This document shows positions 45,081 through 56,086 of a stretch of DNA of 64,000 bases, in pieces (the stretch's first letter is position 1; each line of letters opens with the position of its first letter). The stretch comes from Cheiracanthium punctorium. Lineage: Eukaryota > Arthropoda > Arachnida > Araneae > Cheiracanthiidae. The notes beneath the pieces are model-generated. The model searched no databases and was not told where the DNA came from. It saw only the letters and a program-made list of their open reading frames with translations. The position numbers were made by a program, and so were the translations under genes. The DNA is taken from contig JAWZYV010000771.1 of assembly GCA_038373885.1 (NCBI GenBank), positions 62,001 through 126,000 of the forward strand, in the 5' to 3' direction.

Positions 45081-46374
45081 CGGAAATGTTCGTGCGGACC
45101 AATTAGCAGATAGCGACATCAAACCAATTGTAGAATTTATGGAAAAATCTGGCGATGAGCCCAGCTGGCAAGAAATATCATCTTGCAGTCCGGCAACAAA
45201 ACAGTACTGGGCTTTATGGGATTCGCTTCGCCTGAGAAATGGAGTCCTGTATCGTAAATGGGAGTCGGACGACGGCAAGATGCTCCGATGGCAGTTAGTA
45301 CTCCCTCGTTCGAAGATTCCGAAGGTTCTAGAAGAGCTGCATAATGGCTTAACTGGGGGCCATTTTGGCGTAATGAAGACTCTGCAGAAAGTTCGCGAGC
45401 GCTTCTACTGCACTAGGGCTCAGGACGATGTCGAAAAGTGGTGTCAAGCTTGTGACGCCTGTGCCGCCCGTAAATGCCCGAAGAAACGAAGCCGTGGAAA
45501 ACTACATCGTTACAATGTAGGAGCGCCTTTCGAGAGAATTGCCCTCGACATCTTGGGACCTCTTCCGCGAACTTCGGATGGCAACAAATACATCCTAGTT
45601 GTCATTGACTATTTCTCTAAATGGCCCGAAGCGTTTCCTATTCCCGATCAAGAAGCTACGACCGTAGCAGAGGTATTGGTGCAAGAATGGATTTCCAGGT
45701 ATGGAACCCCTCTGCAACTTCATTCCGACCAAGGAACGAACTTTACCTCTGCAGTTTTTAAAGGACTATGTCAACTTCTCGGAATAGACAAAACCCAGAC
45801 TACGCCTTTACATCCTCAATCTGATGGCATGGTGGAGAGGTTCAATCACACAATTTTGAACAACCTCTCGCTCCTGGTATCTAGGAATCAAGAGGACAGG
45901 GACAAGAAACTCCCCCTCTTCCTGCTGGCCTATAGGAGCGCCGTCCATGAGACTACCGGCGTCACACCTTCCCAGATGCTGTTCTGCAGAGATCTTCGTC
46001 TTCCCGCCGATCTAGTGTTCGGCCGCCCTCCAGATGCGCCTTCATCGCCAGAGGAGTACGTGGAAAATCTTCGGGCACGGTTTGAAGACGTGCATCATTT
46101 TGCTCGGGAGCGGATCAACCTGAACACGGAAAAGATGAAGACTCGCTACAACACGAAGGCTACGGGACACGAGTTCAACGCAGGTGACAAAGTTTGGCTA
46201 TGGAATCCTACTCGACGGAAAGGCCTGTCTCCCAAGCTGCAATCGCCGTGGGACGGTCCTTACACAGTCCTAAACCGGCTGAATGACGTCATCGTACGGA
46301 TTCGTAAGTCACCAAACTCGAAGCCAAGAGTTGTACATTACGATCGGCTAGCCATCTACCGCGGTTGTAATTAG
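45043..46374 (+). CDS. integrase, apparently complete
   Basis: Inserts the cDNA copy into the host chromosome. The HHCC zinc domain is visible at about residues 95-150 (LHNG, GGHFG, then WCQACDAC). The RNase-H-like core has DILGPLP (Asp), LHSDQGTNFTS (Asp) and MVERFN (Glu) with spacing normal for the DDE triad. The C-terminal GPY/F-type module is present (PWDGPYTVLNRLNDVIVRI, then VVHYDRLAIY). No stop interrupts it over 443 codons and it ends TAG at 46372-46374. The frame is offset from RT-RNase H; the ATG at 45043 is unlikely to be a natural start because the polyprotein would normally read through. Of all domains in this element it is the best preserved. Confidence 0.93.
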   Translation: MSAKLPSQDPSSDGNVRADQLADSDIKPIVEFMEKSGDEPSWQEISSCSPATKQYWALWDSLRLRNGVLYRKWESDDGKMLRWQLVLPRSKIPKVLEELHNGLTGGHFGVMKTLQKVRERFYCTRAQDDVEKWCQACDACAARKCPKKRSRGKLHRYNVGAPFERIALDILGPLPRTSDGNKYILVVIDYFSKWPEAFPIPDQEATTVAEVLVQEWISRYGTPLQLHSDQGTNFTSAVFKGLCQLLGIDKTQTTPLHPQSDGMVERFNHTILNNLSLLVSRNQEDRDKKLPLFLLAYRSAVHETTGVTPSQMLFCRDLRLPADLVFGRPPDAPSSPEEYVENLRARFEDVHHFARERINLNTEKMKTRYNTKATGHEFNAGDKVWLWNPTRRKGLSPKLQSPWDGPYTVLNRLNDVIVRIRKSPNSKPRVVHYDRLAIYRGCN

Positions 46375-46745
46375 CTCAGACCATGGTCACTATGGCGTAA
46401 TTCCTCCTTTCTTTCAACTCTCATTTCTTTCCTGTCTTTCTCCCCCCCTCCTTCTTTCTTCAACTCTCTTTCACTCACTACTTACGCCATGTTTAGTGTA
46501 CATATTTATAATATATTGGTTTTTATTAATGCGTATTTGTTTATTATATTTATTACTTATTAGTGTAATTGTTTATTATTTCTATTATTTATTTATTAGA
46601 GTGTATTTGCTTACTGTGTTTATTGATTATTTGCTTAAATTATGTTGTTAAGATTTGGTTAACGGTTGGACACTGTATATATTTGTGTGACCTCCTAACT
46701 GGGGATTGTACTGCCCAGGACGTGCAGTCCTTGGGAAGGGGGCAA
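46375..46745 (+). other. 3' untranslated region and polypurine tract
   Basis: A pyrimidine-rich stretch (about 46400-46470) and a TTTATTA-rich stretch follow the integrase stop. Immediately before the LTR, GGGAAGGGGGCAA (46733-46745) is a good polypurine tract, primer of plus-strand DNA synthesis. The region 46680-46745 (ACCTCCTAACTGGGGATTG, CCCAGGACGTGCAGTCC) is conserved in the old copy at 55262-55326. Confidence 0.85.
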
Positions 46746-46975
46746 TGTTACGAATTTTCGGAGCACCCCGCTTCTCTGGGGTTTAAAATGGTTTAAAGTT
46801 CGTATTCTACGCTTCAAATAGATAAATTTTGCTTTTTGTTGCATCAAAATCGCTCAATTAGAATCGGAGATATGGAGGTTTTAGTTTGCGATTGTTTTTC
46901 AATGGAGGTTCTAGAAATCTCGAGAAATATTAGACCTAGGGCTTAGATCTCTTCACTTTTGGGGACTTATTTTTG

Positions 46976-47041
46976 TCGCCAAATTTGGCGATATTTCGCC
47001 AAAAAGTAGCCAAGCTTGGCGACATTTTGGTCATTTGGCGC
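46976..47041. promoter_or_regulatory. palindromic GGCGA cluster in U3 with an E2F-type core
   Basis: TCGCCAAATTTGGCGA (46976-46991) is a perfect 16-bp palindrome. It is followed by ATTTCGCCAAAAA, CAAGCTTGGCGACA and TTTGGCGC (47034-47041), the last fitting the E2F consensus TTTSSCGC. Related GGCGA/TCGCC words persist in the solo LTRs at 28850-28910 and 37405-37470. Factor identity is inference. Confidence 0.4.
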
Positions 47042-47197
47042 GATTTCCCCTATGGGGCCTGTAAAGCTGCTTGTGCTGCATTAAAATCACATAAAACCTA
47101 ACATTTCTCTTCTATGACGTAATCAGTATTCCCGCTTTATCTGGAATCTTCGAGAAAAATAGACTTTCTGGAAGCTGCTCACAGCTTCTGCCTCCTC

Positions 47198-47234
47198 TAT
47201 AAATTCCACCAGCGCGCTGCTCCGAGAGTTCAGT
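47198..47234 (+). promoter_or_regulatory. LTR core promoter: TATA box and arthropod initiator
   Basis: TATAAA at 47198-47203 and TCAGT at 47230-47234, 32 bp apart from T to T, the normal spacing. TCAGT is the arthropod initiator, so transcription (start of R) should begin at the A near 47232. This promoter exists only in the 3' LTR. Confidence 0.7.
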
Positions 47235-47672
47235 GCGAGTTGAACGCTCAATGTGTGAAGAGCTGTCAGTGAGAGTACGCTTGCTTTGTGAATTGATAGT
47301 GCTATAGAAGCCGTGTTTTAGCTTGCTTTACGAAGCTGTTTTCAAAGTGCTGTGTGTAAATTCTTCACTGCTGTGTCTTAAGGGATTGTGTACGATATCT
47401 CTTGAATATTTTCACTGAACTTTTGCCTGTGAAAGTGATTTATTTTGTGTGAGAAATACAGCATTTGTGAGAGCTTCTGATCTAAGCGGATTGTTAAAAG
47501 CACGTTACTGCTAGATTGTGCTTGTGAATCGTGTACAGCTGATTGTTCTACGAAGTTCTAGAAGCAATAAAGTTTGTGTTCCATCCTGACAAGTGACTTT
47601 TTACTTGAACTTTTTACACCAACTGGACTTTAGAACGACGAACCCCAGGAGTAGCAGAGTAATTCCGCAACA

Positions 47673-49566
47673 ATACGTTACGCTGCTTTGTTACTTTATT
47701 TTAAAATATAATTTATAAAAGCCTATGTTTAACGCTAATATCTTTTGCTGTTATTGTTAATTTCTTTTAATTAATAACGAATTATTAAAAGATATTTTTT
47801 AAAATCATAACAAGGAACTTATTTTAACTTAATTTTTATTAAAATCAGCATACTTCCAAACCTCTATAAGTACATTTTGGTTCCATTTCAGGAATAGTTT
47901 TTTAAAAATATCATGTAACATATCGAAAAATGAACCTTAAAAGTAGCACATCATAGATTCTACCATTCTTTTCTTTGTTCTGTGCAGCAGTACCGGCATA
48001 AGAGCAATATGATACGGGTGCAAGAGTAATTTTTGGCGCCCCTTTTAATAAAAATAGGTACAGATATATCAGTATATATAGACAGGTAGACGTACTTTAA
48101 TTCGTACTTTTTGTTTGTAAAGAGAAAGCGCCTGACAACAATTTATTTGTTGAACAAAAGTTATCAGCAGATTCAAATGGCTAATTTGCATTCAAGCATA
48201 AAAATGTAAGATTTTACCACATCATTTTTTACAGTTTTTCAAATTTTACCACATTTTTTTTAGGGAGTTTTTTCTGTAAATCGCATGGGTGCGACCGCAC
48301 ACGCCTTAGGCCAGCTTTGCTGTGCAGTAAGTTACTAGAAAAGCTACATACTAGTTAAGCCCTTATTTGAAAACTCAATTTTTACCGCAGAGCAATGAAA
48401 TTTCATATATTTGGGATAACTCGTGCTCAAAGAAAGGACTGAGCCGATAAAAATTAATGGTTTTTATTAGCATTTTCAAATTTAAGTCGAAAATAAATAT
48501 TTAGACACCCCCTCAAACATTTAAAACTTATCCAGAATGGTAGAAAGTCATTACTAAATCATAAGTATAAAGGGTTTTTTTTTATAACAAGTATAGAAAA
48601 CTCATAAAAAAAATGACCTTAAAACGTACAATAAGTAAAACTCTGTAAAATAATCCACATATAAAGGTACTTATCAGCAAAAAGATTGTTCCGCGAGGAA
48701 GAAATGGCAACTACCTCTGTTATACAGTTTTTCAGTTCTAACATTTCTGCTCGTGTGGATGGTGGCTTTCTTTATGCAACTGAAGAAGGGTGGACCTTTT
48801 GTACCACCCGAGACGTAGCGTAGGCATAAATATTTATGATTCTTATTTATTTTTAAATGATTTTCTGTTTCAGCAGAAGATACCAACCTTTCATTTTATC
48901 TTTATAGCAATATTCTATAGGCATCATGTATGTTGTATCATTAGCATGCACATTTTCAATGTTGAAGGAAATATATTTTTTCACTTCTATTAATTCTTCT
49001 TTTTGTTGTCGTTAATTTCAATGTATTTCATTTTTATTTTACATGTTATAGATACATTTTAACGTAATTTCTGTACGTTCCAAAAGACGAAGATAAACAA
49101 ACAAACAAAAAATGCTTTTCTTATACTACTCTCAAAAGAAATTTCTGCTTCATTAAATATTTCTAGAACTCGAAAAATATCTACTTTAACTCGCGGAAAT
49201 AAATATAAAAATAAAGTGAAAGATATCAAAGGATGCTTAAACTCTTTTGCTCTCTAATCTGAATTTTAAAGCTTTAGACCATAACGTTCGGGTTTCGTGG
49301 CAAATGTTCAAAACTTGAATCGTTCTAAACCCTCTGTGTGTTGTTAAATGCTCCGAAAAAGTTCTTTATTGCGAGTTCCACCCTCTGCCTCCAGGGAATT
49401 GTGGTTGAACCTAATTTTCTTTTCTGACTCCTTTCTCTGAAAAAGGATGTTTCAAACGTTTAAGAATGGTACCACAAATTTTTTTTTCTATAATACTCCA
49501 GTCTACACAAAATTAGATATCCCTTTGAAAACAATGGTTTGAATGGCGAAGCAAAGCTTGAATTGT
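47673..49566. other. unassigned DNA with a weak TIR candidate
   Basis: CTGTGCAGCAGTACCGGCATA near 47990 and the complement of the sequence ending at 48327 (CTGCACAGCAAAGCTGGCCTA) match at about 16 of 23 positions. That hints at a 340-bp element, but no flanking duplication is seen. Nothing else is recognised; the frame at 48674-48886 has no motif. Confidence 0.35.
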
Positions 49567-49570
49567 TTAA

Positions 49571-49745
49571 TCCCTTTAAGAGCAACCATTTTCGCATTCA
49601 TACAGATAAACAACTGGATATATTTCCCAACGCTGAAAAAGTGCAGTCGTTGCCATCGTTCGATTTAACTACCAATAACATGGCAGGTTGATCGAATAGC
49701 CAGAAGCGTGTCGTACAGCCACCTGTGTGTACGCGATTGGTGATT
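49571..49745. mobile_element. piggyBac-like MITE, decayed fragment D
   Basis: TTAA then TCCCTTTAAGAGCAACC, and at 49628-49670 CAACGCTGAAAAAGTGCAGTC, GTTGCCATCG, matching the end and hairpin arm of copy C with many changes. The opposite end is missing. Confidence 0.5.
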
Positions 49746-51780
49746 AGAGGCATAAAGATTTCCTTTGTTTTCACCAGCCTTCATCTTGGTTGAAAATGTG
49801 AAACATCAAGCATAACTTTGTTTTAACTGCTTGTTGAAACTTGATTGAGCGTTAGTCGTGAAAAATGTGACAATTACAAGCAAAATATTATTAGCTAATT
49901 ATGCGTTAGAGAAACATCATGCTTTAAATGGGTGCCTGTCTCTAAACTGCCATTGACCGCATTGTATTGGAAGTATTTTGAGTGCTCCAGTAAGAAGAAC
50001 TATTAACAATACAGGCACTTTTTAATAGAAAGTTTTATCTTGTAATCCGTAATAACATATACCAATTTTGTTTCATTTTAAATCGCAGAATATCTCTAAA
50101 ATACGCTTTAAAGAATAATTGCCCATAATGAGTAATGTATTGGAAATCTTTTGAGTGCTCCTGTAAAAGAACTATAAATGCTACATGTACCATTTTCAAT
50201 AATGTACATGGCCGTGGTGACTGCTCCATTTGAGCACATGAGCTCGTGAACCCCCAAAGGGAAAACTAAATAAACACATTAACAAATAAAATAAAATAAA
50301 AAATATTAAGTACACTTCTAGATTTTCGTGAATTTAAAACGTGAGTTTTACTCCCCTCCCCACCCCTCTATTATTAAATATGCTTATTTTGGCTACCGTA
50401 CTGTAGTGTAGGTTACTACAGCACAGTCTTTAATTGATCGCACGTGCGCACGGCAAAAATTCCCTTCTGAGTAGCTCTATGAGAAGAGAAGCGGAGATAG
50501 TTGAGAAGAAGTACAGCCCTTCTAATATCATTCCGTTCGCACATTTTCGGTGTGCACCGGCCATTTTTTTTCGGTTATCTCTTCCGGATTTTCCCTTGGT
50601 TTGTTACGTTTGATTAGTTAATCAATTTTTATTCCATTTTCTTATTATTTTCTTTATATACGTCATTTTTCACTGCAATATTTTTTTACAAACTAGTGTA
50701 AATAATTGAGATGGGAGTAAAAGACGTGTTTCTGGGCTAAAGCAATCACATTTTTCAATATCATCCTTAGAAAAAAAAATCAAATTAAATGAATCAGGAC
50801 AACGGCTTTGCTAAAAATTATCTTGGTGAAAAAATGTAAGACAAAATATTACTTGTTTTCTTTCAGTTGCGTGCATTGTTTTCCTGTAACTGCCGGAAAC
50901 GCAAATATATTTTAACTTGTAAGGTGCGTCGTATCTGCACATTTAATTTTCGAATTCTGTTTTGCGAAGCCGCCACTGGTACGTGATACAATACATACGA
51001 ATAACATACATATATAAATTATGCAGGAGTTAGAGCACGTCCGGACAGATGGACAGACAGACAAATCGAAATCATAAACAATGTTGTTCAACCTTGTTGG
51101 AAAGTGTTAAAAAAGGAAAGTACAAAATGGTTATCATTAGACTTCCCCTATAAATAGCATTCTACAGCTGAAACGCGTGAGCAGTTTAAGATCACATTTC
51201 GTACGTGGATTGTACACGAGATGCACTCAAATTATTACTACTAGGTGGCGTTTTTCATGGTGAAATCTGCTAAAAAAATGACCTAAATGAGTTAAATGCC
51301 AAAAAAATTAATCAATAAATGTTAAAATTTTTTTTGTACATTTTGAATTACCCATATCCATTGTTAAATTTACTGTTTTTTGGTGTAAATTGTCAATTAG
51401 TTGACATTTTTGAATCTAATTTTTCTTTTCAAACTTCCTAGATCCAGAATGCATATCATACATAGTCTATTTACTAAATTTTGTTACAATCAGTTTACCC
51501 CTTTCAGTTATAGAATCCTGTTTATAGGGGTAGTTTAATTATAAACATCTTGTATATACATATATAATTTTATGCTTTAGTAGCAATTGTAAACGATAAA
51601 CTTCCTTTTCTAGCAAAGGAGGAGTACTTCATCTTATTAAATACACTAAACATTAGACTGACTGACTGGAGTTGTTAAATGGAGCACTTTCCCAAAAGCG
51701 CCCTATATCCAGTATATAGATAGCGAGATTTTTTTGCTATCGTGAAATGCAAAATTACCAAAAGAGGCTCATAATCATAT
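49746..51780. other. unassigned AT-rich DNA
   Basis: At 49975-50000 and 50150-50172 a short phrase (TTTGAGTGCTCC, GTAAAAGAACTAT in variants) recurs. ACTAGGTGGCG at 51241 resembles the motif of 16340-16830. No gene is recognisable. Confidence 0.4.
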
Positions 51781-51784
51781 CATA

Positions 51785-52110
51785 TTAGCAAAGTAAATTA
51801 GTCTGGCTAGCAATGAAACAGTTATTGGGGACAAATAGAGCGAGTACTGCCTTAGGTCTTTTCAAGAATGCATTGTCACCAGGGTTGTAGTCTAGCATTT
51901 CAGCAACTAACTCGTTGGGCAGAATGGTTAATCTGTCGAAGAACTTCACAGCAGTCTTGTGTACATACTCCCTGAGAGTTTTCCTCTTGAGATCCTTGTG
52001 GATGGTTTTCTTAGAAGTATAGTGACTTCCTCTACTGATTTTTCTGATCAAGGCGTTCTATTTAGTTTCGAGGCGGTTGATGTGAGTCTTCTTGGCGGCG
52101 TATTAAACAT
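51785..52110 (-). pseudogene. jockey-type LINE reverse transcriptase, C-terminal fragment
   Basis: Minus-strand translation gives THINRLETK, a stop, NALIRKISRGS, then KKTIHKDLKRKTLREYV, KFFDRL and LKRPKAVLAL. This is the characteristic post-thumb tail of jockey/CR1-like non-LTR retrotransposon RTs (usually ...RNxTIHxDL..., then ...NPLxxxLxxYxP...R.KRP). The catalytic domain is absent and one stop interrupts the frame, so it is a dead 5'-truncated copy or a fragment of one. No poly(A) tail could be identified at the low-coordinate side. Confidence 0.75.
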
Positions 52111-53164
52111 TATACAGCATTTTCCTTAAATAATTTACTTTAAATCGCTATGAAAATTCCGGTACATTTTGTCAGAAACCTCTCATTTCCTATTCAAGTA
52201 TCATGAGATTACCAATAATAATCAATGCTCGAATATCAAAACTAATGGAATAATATAGTAAATATACATATACGGATAACATGAAACTAAAAAAAAAGTC
52301 TAACCGTTCTTTTTTAAAGATATTTGAGTAAAGAAAAGAAATCTAATCCAAATACTTTTTTATCTGCAATTTAAGACAATTAAGTTCCTTCTCAAGATTG
52401 CTAAAGGAAAATCTTCTGATCTTCACCTGAGGTCCTTTTTAAGTGGAGAGATCATCAATATGCTTCGTTTATCTTAGAATTAACTTCTTTCTAAAACTTT
52501 CCGAAACTTCATTCTTTTATAAAATTCAGCGATGTTTATTTAACAAGAATATATTTGAATTTCGACATTTTCTTAGAACGGTTTAAGTGTTTCTTATTTT
52601 ACTCAAATATTTAATTCAAATTCTCAGGTTTGCTGAGATGCCTCGCTTATTAAAATATAATCTTTCAAAAATGATTTAACGGAGTGAAAGAAGGCCGTTT
52701 TCTTTCTCGTTTCAATGCTCGAAGACTTATTTAGTTTTAGTTTAGGAATTTTCATTAACAGATTCTATTTAAATTGACTGGCGTTTTAAAATTAATGTTT
52801 TTTATTCAGTATATAAACAGGATGACAGCTTTTCGTACTTTTATATTGAATTTATAATTGTGCCTCAATTCCAATATTTGTTTAAATCTTTCTCTCGTTC
52901 TTAATGACATTTCTACCTTTATATCAGATTGGGTTAATGATATAAATATATTCAGCAGTTGCTTTTAGCATCCTGAACCTCATTTACATTAGTGGAATGA
53001 TAAAATGTGGCAACAAACAAACACTGCCCGAAAACTGCTTGCTGTACGATGCTGTACTTGCCGTACAACCAGTTCTTTATTGTGAGAGCAGATATTTCGA
53101 GACAGACAAAGCCAAAAAAATGGAAGAAATACTTTTAATGGTTATTAGCATAAGCGTAACTTTT
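52111..53164. other. unassigned AT-rich DNA
   Basis: Nothing recognisable on either strand. Confidence 0.45.
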
Positions 53165-53812
53165 AAGAGCAAGGGGGAGGGGGGCAATTGCACCCCTAAA
53201 ATTCAAAATAATTCATATATCACCTATTTGAAAACTGTACAGGTTGATTAGAATTAAAGTTCCACTTTAAAACGATCAGAAAAGGAAAATTACTGGATCA
53301 AATGCTATCGAACTTGGTAATTACGTAAAGATGGTCAGGGGATTCATTATTGTCGAAAAATAAGTTCAAAAATTCAGCACCAGGGGCAAGGACGTATTTA
53401 AGTAGGGGGGGGGGTCCAGGGATCCGAACCTCCTCACCACGAAATTTTGATTTTTGTTTCTAAAATGATAATGATATAGTGTCCTTTTGAGAACAATACT
53501 GCCTTTTTACCTTTTGGACCCCATCCGAAATTTTTGAACCTCCTCCAAAATGTTCATCTTGGGCGGGGGAGGGGGGGGGGGGGTCGAACCCTTAAACCAC
53601 CTCACATCTTAAATACGTCCTTGCCCCTGGTGTTGAATTTTTGCGCTGTTTTTCCTCGGATAATACATCCCCTGACAACCTTCATACAACTACCAAATTT
53701 GATGACATTTGGTCCAGTAGTTTTCCTTTTCTGATCGTTTCAATGTGGGACTTCAATTATAATCACCCTGTATTTCCTGGAATAGGGAACATTTTGCCCC
53801 TCCCTCCCAATG
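53165..53812. mobile_element. long inverted-repeat element with MITE-like core
   Basis: The left arm (about 53165-53402) and right arm (about 53608-53812) are imperfectly complementary over roughly 200 bp. Matching blocks include CGATCAGAAAAGGAAAA, TCAGGGGAT and CAGGGGCAAGGACGTATTTA. The innermost ends (CAGGGGCAAGGACG at 53381 and CGTCCTTGCCCCTG ending 53629) look like hAT MITE termini, but the 8 bp outside them are complementary rather than directly repeated. It is therefore one large fold-back unit or a MITE captured at a palindrome centre. Long G runs lie near both arm ends. Confidence 0.7.
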
Positions 53813-53815
53813 GCC

Positions 53816-54466
53816 GCAGATAGGATAGCTTGCCACCAATGGAGAATTTTCATTTTTTGGCAATTTACACATGCTCAACACTTTTAATTACTGTTAATTT
53901 AAGGTTACCAGAAAACCGTTATCCATATTTTCATTTATATAATCATTTGCAGATTGGCGTACTTAGCACCACGAATTATACCATCTCGTCGCGCTAGCAA
54001 ATATCCAAAGCGTACTATAACTGCTATAATGGCATAGTTAACGCCGACAAATATTTCTACTGGTAGCAAATAATCCAGCTGGACCGAACCGGCTTTAAAA
54101 TAATCTGCATTTTAATTATTTTTCATTTTCAAGATATTAGTTATTCTGTTTTGGTTAAACGAATAATCGCTAATTCTAAACTCCTGTTGTCTAAGCGAAC
54201 TTACTATTTGAAAATTGTCAACTTTGTGTAACACATTTTGAGTTACTATTACTTATTAATATCTAAAGTAACTTATTATCTATAGTTACTTATTAATATC
54301 TTCTAAAATAATTCGATTTTCGAAATTTAAGTCAGCTTAGCAGGTTCCTCGGAATTTTTCGAATCTGTGGGCACCTTAGTCGAAACTCAAATCCCCACGG
54401 TTTCGGAGGAGATAGGACAACAAGCTTTTGACAGCGGCAGCGGCTTTTACTTGTTTTTAGAATAGA
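53816..54466 (-). mobile_element. Helitron-like element, copy 4 (3'-truncated)
   Basis: Collinear with copy 2 from 8118 to 8885 (ATAGGATAGCTTGCCACCAA, CGTACTTAGCACCACGAAT, TTAACGCCGACAAATATTTC and the AGAATAGAGAG 5' end). The hairpin end is missing; the left breakpoint coincides with the end of the inverted-repeat element. Confidence 0.7.
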
Positions 54467-55041
54467 GAGAAAAGTGCATCAAAATCCATGCGTGAGCGAT
54501 ATTTGTCTTTCTTGCTTCATTATATTGAAAAGTATATCATAATACATTCGTCGAGGGTATTTTTTTCCCCCTTTCATTATGCAGGAAAGTACATCAAAAT
54601 CTATCGGTGCGACGTATTAGTCTATCTGTTACATTTAAAACAGTGATCCAACCACAAATCATGGCATGAGATTAATAGCGCCCGTGCTTCAATACATTGA
54701 AATGTGATTTAAAGCAAAAACTTGACTTGAAAACAATAGCACCCAAGTCCTAAAAATGGCTACGCATTTTGTCAAGTCCATAAACACTGGAGAATTTATG
54801 ATAATGTCAAACATACAATGCATGTAGTTAATGTGAAGGTGCAGGACTAAGTAATAGGGAACAACCATTCCGAATCGTGTCTCACTTCGATTGTCCAATA
54901 CAGCTTCGCCGTGTGTCACAACAGTCTGCAATCTCCTGGTGGATAAAGGCAAGGTATCAATCTAGCAGTTGCCAGTGTGAGCGTTGTCTAACAAAGTTCT
55001 GATCCCAGGAAAGTTCCGTTGTCTCCGACCTCTGCAGCGTG
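54467..55041. other. unassigned DNA
   Basis: Higher GC between about 54850 and 55041, which may be the decayed upstream part of the transposase fragment that follows, but no motif is readable. Confidence 0.35.
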
Positions 55042-55190
55042 CAAAGAAAGATGATTATTGGAGCTAGATTCGCTGGAAAGTCAGTGTCTGGAACAGCCAC
55101 CCTTAAGAGTATTCAAAGACAGCTGTGTCAAGGGTTATGACAGCCTACACAAAAACTGGGAAAGGTGTTCTCTGCGAAGTACAACAGTAG
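55042..55190 (+). pseudogene. Tc1-type transposase, N-terminal helix-turn-helix fragment
   Basis: One frame reads QRKMIIGARFAGKSVSGTAT; after a single frame change the next reads VSRVMTAYTKTGK. Together these match the order of the paired-like DNA-binding start of Tc1 transposases (IVGARLAG-ASV, then ATVSKVMTAYT). Only about 50 codons remain, with a frameshift and a stop (TAG 55188-55190). No inverted ends found. Confidence 0.65.
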
Positions 55191-55326
55191 ATAAAATTCG
55201 AAGTTGACAAACCGGGATGAATGAGGTTTGAAGAGGATAGTTGTAAATGCGTAGTATAAATGTTTGTGTGATCTTCTAACTAGGGTTTGTACTGCCAGGG
55301 ACGTGCAGTCCTTAGTAAGGTGCAAG
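55191..55326 (+). repeat. 3' untranslated remnant of an old Ty3/gypsy copy
   Basis: GTGTGATCTTCTAACTAGGG and GGGACGTGCAGTCCTTAG match 46685-46735 of the main element, immediately before the LTR start. Confidence 0.7.
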
Positions 55327-55566
55327 TGTTATGAATTTTTTGGGCGATATTCTCTTCAGGAGTTTAATTTAGGATAACATTTGTATTCTACGTGTCAAAT
55401 AATTCAAATGTGCTTTTTGTTTCATGCAAGTCGGTTAACTAAACGCGCGATTGGGAGTTTCTCGCCGAATATTGGCAATATCGCTTCTTTTTTTTTTGTG
55501 ATATTTTGCCATAAAGTCGCAAAACCTGGAGAAATTTGGCGCGTTTTTATCAATGGGGCTTACAAT

Positions 55567-56086
55567 GGGGAACGTTTTTAAAAAATCGTCTCCTACTTTG
55601 TCCTGTGCTAACTGGCGCATTTTTAAAGAGGTGTGATGGTTTATCGTCCCCTAACACTGCGTGAGACAGCAAGGCCTTCACCCTTTTTTGTTCAGAGTCG
55701 GACAACTCTTCTATGAGACGATCTTTCAGGGTTTTGTATAGTTCTTGTACGGGAGGGTTTTTTACTATGTCACTAACATAGGTTAAGGTTTCAGAGTTAA
55801 GGGCGGCCACCACCGCATAGTATTTCGTTGCATCTTGCGTGACACCTGCTAACATGAACTGAGCTTCAATATTGAGAAACCAAAGTTCTGGTTCCTTTTC
55901 CCAAAACGGGGGAAGTTTTAATGCTACCCTACCGAGTTCTGCTACATTTATAACCCCAGCTTGTTCCGAATGTTCGTTTGCCATGTGTTCCTGTGAGTGT
56001 AAAACTATGTGCGAAACGTGTTTAAGCTTGGGTTGGACAGTTCGAAGGGCAAAAAAATTTACTCCACTTACCGGGCTAGCATCCAC
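55567..56086 (-). pseudogene. gag fragment of a second Ty3/gypsy element
   Basis: On the minus strand, after MDASPVSGVNFFALR, comes VALKLPPFWEKEPELWFLNI, EAQFMLAGVTQDATKYYAVV and LSDSEQKRVKALLSH. This is a well-known arthropod Ty3/gypsy gag N-terminal domain (LPPFW..-PE-WF...E-QF...-T-YY-VV). After HLF the homologous continuation MRQLAQDKVGDDFLKT is in another frame, so a frameshift lies near 55620. The fragment stops at the old-LTR junction near 55566. It belongs to a family different from the 41-47 kb element, which has a coiled-coil gag. Confidence 0.8.

Larger units (their letters stand above)
41247..47672 (+). mobile_element. Ty3/gypsy LTR retrotransposon, defective
   Basis: Order: truncated 5' LTR (41247-41414), tRNA-Leu primer site, coiled-coil gag with zinc knuckle, aspartic protease, reverse transcriptase, RNase H, integrase, polypurine tract, complete 3' LTR (46746-47672). 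RT before integrase places it in Ty3/gypsy (Metaviridae). The coding region has two frame changes in gag, four in-frame stops at 43356-43925 and one frame change near 45043-45080. The coding part is richer in G+C than the surrounding DNA. The same LTR family gives solo or broken LTRs at 28237, 36780 and 55327. Confidence 0.95.
46746..47672 (+). repeat. 3' LTR, complete, 927 bp
   Basis: Starts TGTTACGAATTTTCGG and ends AATTCCGCAACA, so has the TG...CA termini. It contains the core promoter at 47198-47234 and the poly(A) signal AATAAAG near 47564. The terminal 168 bp match the 5' LTR fragment with one difference. Confidence 0.95.

Noticed and set aside
51241..51251. ACTAGGTGGCG as an isolated CTCF site
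   Set aside because: Single partial match in AT-rich sequence without supporting context.
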